Positions 24,416-32,900 of a stretch of DNA of 54,819 nt are shown here, piece after piece. Location of the stretch: contig CAMKKZ010000026.1 in NCBI GenBank assembly GCA_946413525.1, positions 1 to 54,819 of the forward strand. Direction: 5' to 3'. The notes beneath the pieces are model-generated. The model searched no databases, had not been told where the DNA came from, and was given only the letters and a program-made list of their open reading frames with translations. Position 1 is the stretch's first letter, and each line of letters begins with the position of its first letter. A program made the translations under genes and the position numbers. The stretch comes from an uncultured Oribacterium sp. (GTDB lineage Bacteria; Bacillota; Clostridia; Lachnospirales; Lachnospiraceae).

Positions 24416-26386
24416 TTATTTTTTCACAAGGTTCAGCAGGCCATCTATCTCTGTCAGCCTGTCTTCTATTTTTTCGCATAGAATGCTCCCGTCTGAAATA
24501 ATGAGTGCTTCCGGGAATGGCTTCCAGTTAAGGGCATCGATGCCTTTGATCTCGTTGGGATACAGTTTCAACGCCTCCCCGTATATGAACTTGTGGAAAA
24601 AAGCCTGCAGCACCTCAGACAGTTCATCGTCTATCACGCTGCCATAAATCTGCAGTGCCTCACTGTTTCCAAGCTGTGTCGCCATCATATCGACCGTGCC
24701 CGAACCCAGCTTCTCGATCAGCGCTGTCTGGTCCCAGCACATGAGATGCACATTATTTCCTCCCTCCGACAGCTTCAGCGCGATGCGGTAAAGAGAAATG
24801 GCGATCCATTGGTCAATCAGCCTGGATTTCGCCTCAAGCTCGGAGGATGAGGCCGACTGAGCCGCAATATACTCCCTTACCGCGGCAGCAAAGTATGCCT
24901 CCAGGCCATTTTGAACATCGGCCGTAGCCTCTGCCATCAGTTTTTCGAATTTCTGATTACCGATAAAGGCGCGGAACACATTGCTTTCATTTCCGGGAAT
25001 GCCTATGATGAAATCTATGCCCGCAGCTTTTCCCTCGCGAAAGGCCTGATACAAGTTTGCAGGAAACAAAGTGCCGTCATAAGTCGGCGCGCACATATCC
25101 TTCCAAAGCTTTTGGGCCGCGTTCTTCAGGCTGTCCGTACTCAGACGCAATAGCTCATCCATTGCTGCAGTCTTTGTTTCTTTCAACAGATTCCTCACCA
25201 GTCTCCTTGCGCCCTCTGACGTGTCATACACCGTCTCCGGGTTGCCATTAAACGCAAAAGCCCTCGTAAACAGCCCCTTTGCCTTCTCACAGGCCGCGAG
25301 CATGCAGATGGATGTGGCGCCGGACTCATAACCGATCACCGTGATCCTCTCGGGATCGCCCCCGAAGGCGCTTATGTTTTCCTTAATCCATTTGAGTGCC
25401 GCAATCTGATCCAGCAGCCCAAGGTTCAATGCGTCAGGATAAGCCTCGCCGCCGGGAACCTCGGAAAAATCAATGAAGCCGAAGATGCCCAGGCGGTAAT
25501 TAAAGGTTACAATTATGATGTCGGGAAGCCCGCTCACAAAATTTTCACCGTACAATAATGGATCGGCAGAGCCTCCGTAGGTGAAATCCCCATGGTGAAA
25601 CAGCACGGCAACCGGCTTCTTTTCTTCTGACTTTTCACTCCCGACATAGACATTCAGGTAAAGACAATCCTCGCTTTGCCGGTGATTCTTCAGGATCGCC
25701 CCCGAATGCTCCACCTGGATCGCCGAAGCACCGAAATTTGTGGCTTCATATACCGCGTCTGATGACGGAAGCGCTTCGGGCGCCTTCCATCTGAGCTTGC
25801 CGACCGGCGGCATTGCGTAGGGGATCCCCAGATAGGAAATGACCTTCTTGTTTTTCTCCCCGACATAAATGCCAGTCCTTGTCTTCACGGCCAGGCTTTT
25901 GTCATATTCACCCTGGATCGGGTGGTTCCGCTTGTTCGTTTCCGCAATATCCTCTTCCTTTAAATCAAATACATAGCCATCACTCCCATCCCCGTAGCGC
26001 TCGCGGATCTTTTGTATACGGTATTTCCGGATAAGCAAATTCACAAGCAGGCCGAGAATGGGCAGACCGACAACATACATGAACTCTTCCGTCAGATAAT
26101 CAATCATCGAAACGCCCATCCAGCGGATTGAAATAAACTGGGCAAGCAGGAAAAAGAGCAGGATCGCGGCAAAGGTCAGGACCCGGTTCCTCGTACTTTT
26201 CTGGACAGCCTTGCTGAATACGATCCGGTAAATGATTTCCTCGAACGCGATTCCGAGGGCAAAGCTTGCCACGACGCACATAAACCCAGGCCAGCCGGAA
26301 AGCGTCGCGATCGTTTCGCCAAAACCATATCCCAATGCAGCTATAAAAGCAACCATAAAGTCATCAATGGTAAATAATTTCTTCAT
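24416..26386 (-). CDS. Membrane-anchored type B carboxylesterase-like protein
   Basis: 656 residues. The first about 125 residues form four hydrophobic helices (FMVAFIAALGYGFGETIATL through VVGLPILGLLVNLLI). The rest is an alpha/beta-hydrolase of the carboxylesterase type B family: DKSLAVKTRTGIYVG, YLGIPYAMPPVGKLRWKAPE, SEDCLYLNVYV, FHHGDFTYGGS, FNYRLGIFGF, and the nucleophile elbow GYESGATS. A Glu is in the expected place (IPGNES). The segment that normally carries the catalytic His (G-x-x-H-x-x-E-L) reads GTVDMMATQLG, with Asp instead, so the triad may be incomplete; the oxyanion HGGG is also changed. Start at 26386 after GAGGAAAATAGG. A membrane-tethered non-catalytic or altered-specificity member is possible. 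Confidence 0.82.
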   Translation of the reverse strand: MKKLFTIDDFMVAFIAALGYGFGETIATLSGWPGFMCVVASFALGIAFEEIIYRIVFSKAVQKSTRNRVLTFAAILLFFLLAQFISIRWMGVSMIDYLTEEFMYVVGLPILGLLVNLLIRKYRIQKIRERYGDGSDGYVFDLKEEDIAETNKRNHPIQGEYDKSLAVKTRTGIYVGEKNKKVISYLGIPYAMPPVGKLRWKAPEALPSSDAVYEATNFGASAIQVEHSGAILKNHRQSEDCLYLNVYVGSEKSEEKKPVAVLFHHGDFTYGGSADPLLYGENFVSGLPDIIIVTFNYRLGIFGFIDFSEVPGGEAYPDALNLGLLDQIAALKWIKENISAFGGDPERITVIGYESGATSICMLAACEKAKGLFTRAFAFNGNPETVYDTSEGARRLVRNLLKETKTAAMDELLRLSTDSLKNAAQKLWKDMCAPTYDGTLFPANLYQAFREGKAAGIDFIIGIPGNESNVFRAFIGNQKFEKLMAEATADVQNGLEAYFAAAVREYIAAQSASSSELEAKSRLIDQWIAISLYRIALKLSEGGNNVHLMCWDQTALIEKLGSGTVDMMATQLGNSEALQIYGSVIDDELSEVLQAFFHKFIYGEALKLYPNEIKGIDALNWKPFPEALIISDGSILCEKIEDRLTEIDGLLNLVKK

Positions 26387-26401
26387 CCTATTTTCCTCTA
26401 T

Positions 26402-26471
26402 GCAAAGTGGCTTTTGGGCCATTGTAATTACCGACAAACAGCCGCGGTATCGCAAGCCATACGGCTCTTAG
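26402..26471. repeat. Two-hairpin dispersed repeat upstream of the carboxylesterase-like gene
   Basis: AAAGTGGCTTTTGGGCCATTG-like head and a CCGACAAACAGCCGCGGTAT tail match the copy at 5088-5153. It is followed directly by a fragment of the GTAACTATTCAGC element (GCAGCCGCCATTGGCGACTG at about 26479). Confidence 0.6.
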
Positions 26472-26506
26472 CAATTGAGCAGCCGCCATTGGCGACTGCT
26501 CATGTG
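26472..26506. repeat. Fragment of the GTAACTATTCAGC element
   Basis: The GAGCAGCCGCCATTGGCGAC hairpin with TGCTCATGTGG matches the left hairpin of the intact element at 7293-7456. The terminal repeats are gone. Confidence 0.55.
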
Positions 26507-26523
26507 GAAGCCGAAATGCTATT

Positions 26524-27036
26524 TTATTTTTTCTCAATATCAATCTTCTGCTTTTCCGCGTTTTCGATTTCCTTAGCAATCTCCTCAGCGTCCATCCGGG
26601 TAATGGTAATCTGGAAACCCTTCAGCTTGTCCGACAGCGCATTTTCATTCTCCTCCTGCGCCATCATCAAGAGAGCCGTCTCACCATCCGCAAGACACTC
26701 GCTGACCTTTTCCAGCAGATCAAATTTCCCCTCGAGCTCTTCAATATCCATTGAATCTCCAATAAGCTCTCCAACGCTGGCGCCAAACAGGACGCCCAAG
26801 GGACCGCCAAGGATGCCCACCAGGCTTCCGATCAGGCCGCCGGTCCAGCCACGTCCCTCAATGGCTTCTCCGGTGACAAAACCATCCTCAAACGAAAGCT
26901 TTCCTGCTTCCTTCTTCACGATAGCCGCATGGGAAACCGCGAGCCCCCCGCCTTCATAGTCCCTCCTGAGCATACTCAAAATCTGGAATGCTTCACTCGC
27001 CACCTTGCAGTTTACGATAATGACATTTTCTTTCAT
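26524..27036 (-). CDS. DUF1269-family protein with a glycine-rich hydrophobic segment
   Basis: 170 residues. It resembles DUF1269 proteins: an N-terminal ferredoxin-like strand-helix region (MKENVIIVNCKVASEAFQIL), a central Gly-rich stretch that could sit in or on the membrane (WTGGLIGSLVGILGGPLGVL FGASVGELIG in two parts), and a C-terminal region with ALLMMAQEE. The function of the family is unknown. The start is well supported by AAAGGAG before the ATG at 27036. It stands alone between repeats and the carboxylesterase-like gene. Confidence 0.75.
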   Translation of the reverse strand: MKENVIIVNCKVASEAFQILSMLRRDYEGGGLAVSHAAIVKKEAGKLSFEDGFVTGEAIEGRGWTGGLIGSLVGILGGPLGVLFGASVGELIGDSMDIEELEGKFDLLEKVSECLADGETALLMMAQEENENALSDKLKGFQITITRMDAEEIAKEIENAEKQKIDIEKK

Positions 27037-27101
27037 TTTACAGTACTCCTTTTTCTCTTTCTAAAATAAAGCCCTGCATGCTTCATTTTCCGCTGTTACG
27101 T

Positions 27102-27241
27102 CACAAATGAGTCTCAATGCCAGAGACACAATCAGGACGTCGATGAGCTTCGCTGTACATCAAGTATGAAAAGCAGGCTTTTCATACTTCATTTATGCCG
27201 TCGGCGCAACACAAATGGGACTCAACGCCTGCGGCATCAAG
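27102..27241. repeat. Paired ACAAATGAGACTCAATGCC repeats around a 12-bp hairpin
   Basis: Two copies of the core found at 7164 (27102-27121 and 27211-27241) flank the perfect hairpin AAGTATGAAAAG-CAGG-CTTTTCATACTT (27162-27189, written here with its 4-nt loop). Together with the element at 27302-27436 they account for the gap 27037-27470. Confidence 0.65.
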
Positions 27242-27301
27242 CCCAAATATGATTATAACCGAAAAAGCGTTAAATGTCCGTTAAAATCATGAAAAAATTC
27301 G

Positions 27302-27436
27302 TAGGTTTTTTGCGGCACAGGGAATGCCGCAGAAAAATCCGAACAAAATATGCCTGAAGACATATTTTGTTCGGACGCATCCCACAGGGATGCGCCAAAT
27401 ACGGTATAAACTATGCCTGATGCATAGTTTATACCT
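27302..27436. repeat. Stem-swapped relative of the four-hairpin repeat
   Basis: It keeps the joints of the 115-bp unit (TAGGTTTT, AAAATCCG, CGGAC, GCGCCAAATACGG, ACC) but all four stems have other sequences: TGCGGCA/TGCCGCA; GAACAAAATATG/CATATTTTGTTC; CGCATCCC/GGGATGCG; TATAAACTATG/CATAGTTTATA. Each new stem is still fully complementary. Single copy, downstream of the SDR gene. Confidence 0.8.
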
Positions 27437-27470
27437 GCATTTTTATTCTGACGATCTGCTGCATCCCCTG

Positions 27471-28490
27471 TCATCCCACTGCCGCCTTCGCTTTTTCAAG
27501 AACATCGATCACCTTGTCGCACCATGCGTCAAATTCCGGATCTTCCTTATATTCCTCCGGATGGGACAGGACATACGAAAGCGCCATCCTCGCCCCCCTG
27601 TGGAAAGGGACGCGCGTTGTCATCCCGGGCGCGATGCGCTTTATTTTGCTGTTGTCAAATACAACGGATACCGACTTATCCCCTGTGAGGCCCCCTTCAA
27701 AATCATAGCCATATTTGACTCCCGCGGCCGCCAGGAAATCCGATGCTACATGGTAAGGCTTTAATTCCACTCCGAGCGCGTCCGCGATTGTCTGATAGAT
27801 CTGATTCCATGTCAGCACCTCGTCCCCGGTGATATGGAAGGCTTCACCGATCGCATGATGGTTCCCGATCAGCCCCGCGTAGCCGACGGCAAAATCCTCA
27901 TTGAAGGTCAGATGCCAAAGCGACGTCCCGTCTCCCTGAATAATCACGGGCTTGCCCGCCTGCATCCTCTTTATTACCTGATAAAACCCGTTCTTTCCAT
28001 GCACGCCAAGGGGAATCGTCTTTTCATCATAGGTATGGCTGGGACGCACTATGGTGACGGGGAAACCGTTCTTCCTGTACTTTTGCATCAGAAATTCCTC
28101 ACAGGCAATCTTGTCCCTGGAATACTGCCAGTGCGGATTGGCAAGCGACGTCCCCTCGGTGATCAGATAGCTTGCGGAAGGCTTGTGATACGCCGAGGCA
28201 GAGCTCGTATAGATATACTGTTTCGTCTTTCCCTTAAAGAGCCGGTAATCCCTTTCCACATGCTCCAATTTGTATCCGATAAATTCACAGACCGCGTCAA
28301 AGCTCATATCCCTGACCGCGTCCGCCACATTTGCCTCATCATTCACATCCGCGATGATCTGCCGCGCGCCTTCGGGAGCAGCCCTGTTCCCCCTGTTCAG
28401 AAGCCATACCTCATAGCCTTCCTCCTTAAGAAGCCTCCGGACGATTGCGCTGCTGATCCGTCCGGTTCCCCCTATAAAAAGTACTTTCAT
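27471..28490 (-). CDS. Extended SDR: NAD-dependent epimerase/dehydratase
   Basis: 339 residues. The Rossmann dinucleotide motif is at the very N terminus (MKVLFIGGTGRISSAIVRRL, a GxxGxxS/I pattern). Then come IYTSSASAYHKP and YSRDKIACEEFL, which supply the Ser and Tyr-x3-Lys of the SDR active site. The rest (RPSHTYDEKTIPLG, GDGTSLWHLTFNEDFAVGYA) fits the family of NAD-dependent epimerases near RNA-binding CSP41-like and dTDP-sugar enzymes. The substrate is not evident. The start at 28490 follows AAGGAGGGCAAGGA. A candidate promoter lies at 28596-28624 on the same strand. It has no sugar-biosynthesis neighbours except the flippase 3 kb away. Confidence 0.85.
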   Translation of the reverse strand: MKVLFIGGTGRISSAIVRRLLKEEGYEVWLLNRGNRAAPEGARQIIADVNDEANVADAVRDMSFDAVCEFIGYKLEHVERDYRLFKGKTKQYIYTSSASAYHKPSASYLITEGTSLANPHWQYSRDKIACEEFLMQKYRKNGFPVTIVRPSHTYDEKTIPLGVHGKNGFYQVIKRMQAGKPVIIQGDGTSLWHLTFNEDFAVGYAGLIGNHHAIGEAFHITGDEVLTWNQIYQTIADALGVELKPYHVASDFLAAAGVKYGYDFEGGLTGDKSVSVVFDNSKIKRIAPGMTTRVPFHRGARMALSYVLSHPEEYKEDPEFDAWCDKVIDVLEKAKAAVG

Positions 28491-28595
28491 CTTCCTTGCC
28501 CTCCTTATGTTACGCCGGATTTCAAACATATCCACATTCCGAAATGAACACCTGCTGTTTTGTTGCTATAAGTCATGCGCCATCTTTCGGCTATA

Positions 28596-28624
28596 AGTAT
28601 ACTGAAAAGTGAAACAAATTGAAA
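28596..28624 (-). promoter_or_regulatory. Candidate promoter of the SDR gene
   Basis: On the minus strand TTTCAA (28624-28619), 17 nt, TATACT (28601-28596). The -10 box is good and the -35 box weak. The rest of the AT-rich gap 28491-28898 shows no gene or clear repeat. Confidence 0.4.
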
Positions 28625-28898
28625 TACAACATATACACGTTATTTGCGCAAAATCGTGTCAGAAATCATTAAATAACGAATATTCTTCTATATGGTAAAG
28701 TGATAATTCAGGTTTCTTTGCAGCATGATATGGTGACTGTACATAATCAAAATGATAACAATAGGATATTCCTATGCCTGCGCCTTATGAATCTCGTTCA
28801 TTCCGCACTTGAATTCCTGTTTGTTCTGCCTTATGATAAAGCCATACGGAGGAAACGAGGGGATTGTATCTCAAAGGGATTCAGCAAGGGGGTGCCGT

Positions 28899-29419
28899 TT
28901 GGAAATAAAAGAGCAGCAAATGCCATCATATGAAGAGCTTTCCCGCCGGGTCCGGGAGCTGGAGGAACGTCTGAGAATCCGAGGAAACACGGAGTACAAA
29001 TCCAGGCTGTTCAGCTTCATCTTTGGGCGTGAGGAAAACAAGGAATGGACGCTCTCGCTATACACATGAAAGACGGCAGTGCCGAAAACGACGGCCTGGA
29101 GATAGGCATTGCCATTGACAAGGCAATAGACGATATGCCGGAAGATTTCCTGATCAGGGAATTTCTCCTGGCACACAAAGCGGAGGTGAAAGACATGTGC
29201 CTTACAGAATATAACGAGGCGGAAACGATGGAAATGTTCCGGGAAGAGGGCCGGGAAGAGGGCCGGGAAGAGGGTCGGGAAGAGACCACGGTCACTTATA
29301 TAAAAAACATCATGGATAGTCTTGGATTCGGCATGGAGAAGGCCATGTCCGTACTGAAAATACCGGCAGAGAAATATGGCATGTACAGGATACTATTGGA
29401 AGAATCAGGGAAAAGCTGA
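28899..29419 (+). pseudogene. Rpn/PD-(D/E)XK transposase-type gene with central deletion and frameshift
   Basis: The first part (28899 or 28920 to 29069) encodes MPSYEELSRRVRELEERLRI, then NTEYKSRLFSFIFGREENKEW, the standard N terminus of Rpn-like proteins (21 residues counted with the final W; read as NTEYKSRLF and SFIFGREENKEW). It then stops. From about 29060 another frame gives IAIDKAIDDMPEDFLIREFL and AHKAEVKDMCLTEYNEAETM, the usual C-terminal half, with the EEGR repeat tail. The middle, with the nuclease core, is missing; the deletion joint lies near 29062-29068. Four 12-bp EEGR repeats are at about 29238-29285. Not likely to make an active nuclease. Confidence 0.75.
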
Positions 29420-29511
29420 ACAATTCAGGGAAGAATCCCAGACTGTCTTACAGCGGTACATATTCCCGGATCGCTTTTTTCGTCCTGATTACCGGCGTTT
29501 CACCAAGGTGT

Positions 29512-29800
29512 ATAGGTTTTGACGCGCTCTGAGGAATAGCGCGTCAAAATCCGCCTGCGGCGGACAAACCCCTGCGGGGTTCGCCAAATACGGTCATGAA
29601 AAGCCTTTATGGCTTTTCATAACCTATGGGTTTTGACGCGCTTCAAAGAAAAGCGCGTCAAAATCCTCCCTTTGGTCGGACAAATCCCTTCGGGATTCGC
29701 CAAGTACGGACATGAATGTTCCTGAAGGAACATTCATATCCTATAGGTTTTGACGTGCTCTGAGGAATAGCGCGTCAAAATCCTCCTTTCGGTTGGACAT
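29512..29800. repeat. Diverged cluster of the four-hairpin repeat, two full and one partial unit
   Basis: Units start at 29512, 29626 and 29743. Most stems match the array at 13248-13592, but the last hairpin of the first unit is CATGAAAAGC/GGCTTTTCAT instead of ACATGAATGTTC/GAACATTCATGT, again a different yet complementary stem. Together with the two hairpins after it this fills the gap 29420-29947. Confidence 0.88.
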
Positions 29801-29836
29801 AATATTTGTATCCATTCCGTTGCGCTGCTAATCCGC

Positions 29837-29914
29837 AAGCCGCCGGGAGGAAGGCAGTACCTTCCTCCCGGCGGCTTAAATCATAAGGAAATGCTGATTA
29901 GATCAGCGTTTCCT
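29837..29914 (-). terminator. Two strong hairpins after the BspA-like gene
   Basis: An 18-bp perfect stem with a 5-nt loop (arms AAGCCGCCGGGAGGAAGG at 29837-29854 and its complement at 29860-29877), followed by a 14-bp stem AAGGAAATGCTGAT with one wobble pair (29885-29914). They lie 34-110 nt past the stop of the minus-strand giant gene. No long T-tract follows, so the terminator call is tentative. Confidence 0.5.
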
Positions 29915-29947
29915 TAAATAATATGATCCCTGTAACAATTCAGTGCC

Positions 29948-32900
29948 TCATCCCCCTGCCTCTTCCGTTTTTTCCGCCGCGGCGCACAACGGCCGGGACG
30001 TCTTCGAATCCAGGACAAAGACTTTGACGCGGTATGCCTCGCCATGGGCGAAATGATATTCATTTTTCCCTGGGGTAATGTCACTGCTTGTCACGGATTT
30101 CATTTTCCCATCCTGGTCGTAGGTCACGAAAAGCAGCTTCGCGTTGTCCTCAAAGCAGGTGACGGAAACCTCCGTCCCCGTCCCGCTCCTCTTAATTTCA
30201 TTAACAGCGGTCTCCGTATTTTCCAAAGCCCCGGCCTGGAAGGACGCCGCGCCAAGGGAAAGGTAATTATTCCCGCATTCAAGATACGGATTGTCGGAGA
30301 GGAGGCGGAAAGCCAGCTTTTCTTCATTAAGATCCATCGGTTCCAGCTCCAGCTCAAGGAGGCAGCTTTCCCCTGAGGGAATGCTTTCCAGGGTCCTCTC
30401 CTCCACGACAGAGTCCCTGTTGAAGGATTCAACCAAAAGCGTGAGCGGGCCGGTTTCTGACACTCCCTGGTTCGATATCAGGACGGAAAGGATGTCCTTA
30501 TCCTCCTGCCGGCCCAGGTAAAGCACGTTCTCCACGGCAGCCGCGCAGATCGTATTATCCAAAGGAACCACGTTATCCTCAGGATTCGCGTCGTTTCCGT
30601 CCAGAGGCAGGACCTCCAGAGTGCACTGACTTCCGTCATAGTCCTCCGGCACCGTCCACTGCACGGCGGCCAGCAGGCCATCCCCGATGTCCTCCGTATA
30701 AATCAGCTCCTCACCGCTTCGTATTTCCACCCGGAACCCTTCCGGCGCGTTGATTCCGGCGCTGTGCGCCTGCACATAGCTTGTAATGCTTGCGCCCGGA
30801 ACCAGGTAGCTTGAAGAAGAAACATCCTCCGGGCTTATGGAAAGATCCGTATTGCTGCCCAGCCGTTCAAGATGGAGATCCCGCTTTATCTCCTCCTCCG
30901 TTGCCGTGATCTCGCTGAAGACAAGGAGGATCTCGTCCCCATGCCATGCCGCGCTGACATCGTCATAGAGGCCGGATTGTATATGCCTGTAAACGAAGGG
31001 CTCCCGGACTATCTCAAGATCCTTCGTGAGAATGCAGGCGCAGAGCGAATGCTCCATATCCACATAAGAAGTCCAGAAAACGGCGATCCTATCCTGATTC
31101 TCCCTTACCGTCAGTTCCCCGGCATTATCCAGCAGGGGACTCTCAAGGATCTGATGGCTGCGCCCCTCGCTCCCTGAATATCTCCGGGAATACAGGGCGC
31201 CGTCCGCTATGTAGAAAAGCCCCTCATCCGGATCACTGCAGAAGGCCTGCCCATCCTCCGTCCATGAGGACGTTTCAAAGGAAGCCAGAGAGGCGTCCGC
31301 AAAGTAAAGCTTCTGGGCATCCCCGTTCCGGATCAGCCCGGTCAGTGAAAAATGTCCGAACTCCGCGCCGACGCAAAGCGAGACAAATTCTCCCTCGGGG
31401 CAGGGCAGGGTTCCCTCTTCCACGACTTCCCCATTTCTCAGGAGCCTCCAGGAAACCTGATTCTCCTCTATCCAGGCGGCCAGAGCCTCTTCCCCGCTGA
31501 CCGAAAGGCTAAGGCCATAGGGCAGATATCCGCTCTCCAGAGCGACATCGAGGGGCTCCCATCCGCTCCCCTCCCGGTAGAAGGCAAGCTTAAGCTCCGT
31601 CATTTCCGCCGCGTTTTCCAGAATCTCCTGCCTGCTCAGCGTGGAAAGGGAGGAATCGATCGCGGTTTTGAAATTCAGCCAGAGAACCGCGGCCCCATCC
31701 CCGGTACGGACCAGGCACGGGTACAGATCCGCCGTCCCATCGTCAAAGACAAGCTGCGGCTCCGACCACTGCCCCCCGTCATAGCGTGACGAGTAAAGCC
31801 CCAGGGGCGCCCCCTCCCTCCCGGTATGGTCGATCCAGGTCATCAGCACGGAGCCGTCCGGAAGGGTGAGAAGCCGGGTATCCGCCTGCTCATATACATC
31901 CGCCCTCAGCACGCCGTTTCCGTCCTCTGTAAAGGCAGAGGCCGGAGACTGGCCCGCCTCGGAAAGCGTGAATACATCCTCATCGCTGATTTCAAAGAGC
32001 TGCGCCCCAGGATCCCCGGAAAGCTGCGCCCCAGGATCCCCGGAAAGCTGCGCCCCAGGATCCTCGAAGAGCTGCGCCCCCGGATCCCCGGAAAGCTGCG
32101 CGCCTGAATCCTCTGAAAGCAGGCCGTTTTCGGGGGACAGCGTCCAGGATTGCTTTAACAGGGAGAAATCCTTCTTCCAGACCAAAAGGCTTGCGGCCAC
32201 GCCGATCCCGAGCTCCTGCTTTATCTCAAGGAACGGGGAGAACTGGAAGGTGGTGGCCCCATTGGCATAGATCTTTCCGGAAGCAATCTTGTCGGAAACA
32301 AGCTCAAGGCCCAGGGTCCCGTTGAGAAGCGCCTTGATCTCAAGCTCCCTTGGCTCAAGGCCATCGCTTAAGAACTCCAGCCCGCCTTCCGTTATCGGAT
32401 CCGTTTTGGCCAGACGCCAGGTCCCGTTGATGGAAAATTCCGAATCCAGCGTCGCGTAGCCCACCTTCAAAAAGGTCAGTTTGGCAAGGGGTATCCCGAC
32501 CTTTCCCTTCGCGGATCCCAGGATCTCCACCGTCCAGGCGTTCAGGGAAGGATCATACTGAAGGATGTAATCGATCTGTATGGACCCCTCCACGGCGCTG
32601 ATGGTCTTCGTCTCCTTCTTTATCTTCATAAGGGAGCTGTCCTCGGAATACTCTTCCTTGGGAAGCTCATGTTCCGTATAAATATATTTTGCCCTCTGGT
32701 CCTCTGTCTGGGTCTCGGTGACACTCTTCCCCAGCGTAAAGGTGAAAACGAGTTTTCCGCTGGGATCATAGGAAACCGACACCGGATACTTCCATTTCTC
32801 GGTGGTCCCGTCAATGGTATAGGTCCGGATCTCGCCCAGAAGGTTCTTCGTCTCCTTCACGCCTCCCTCCGGCTTGAAAGTGCCGTTCCCGTCAAAGCTG

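Noticed and set aside
23340..24647. 435-codon plus-strand open frame over the flippase gene
   Set aside because: Antisense to a clear 480-residue membrane protein; the composition (many His, Gln, Arg) is typical of a shadow frame.
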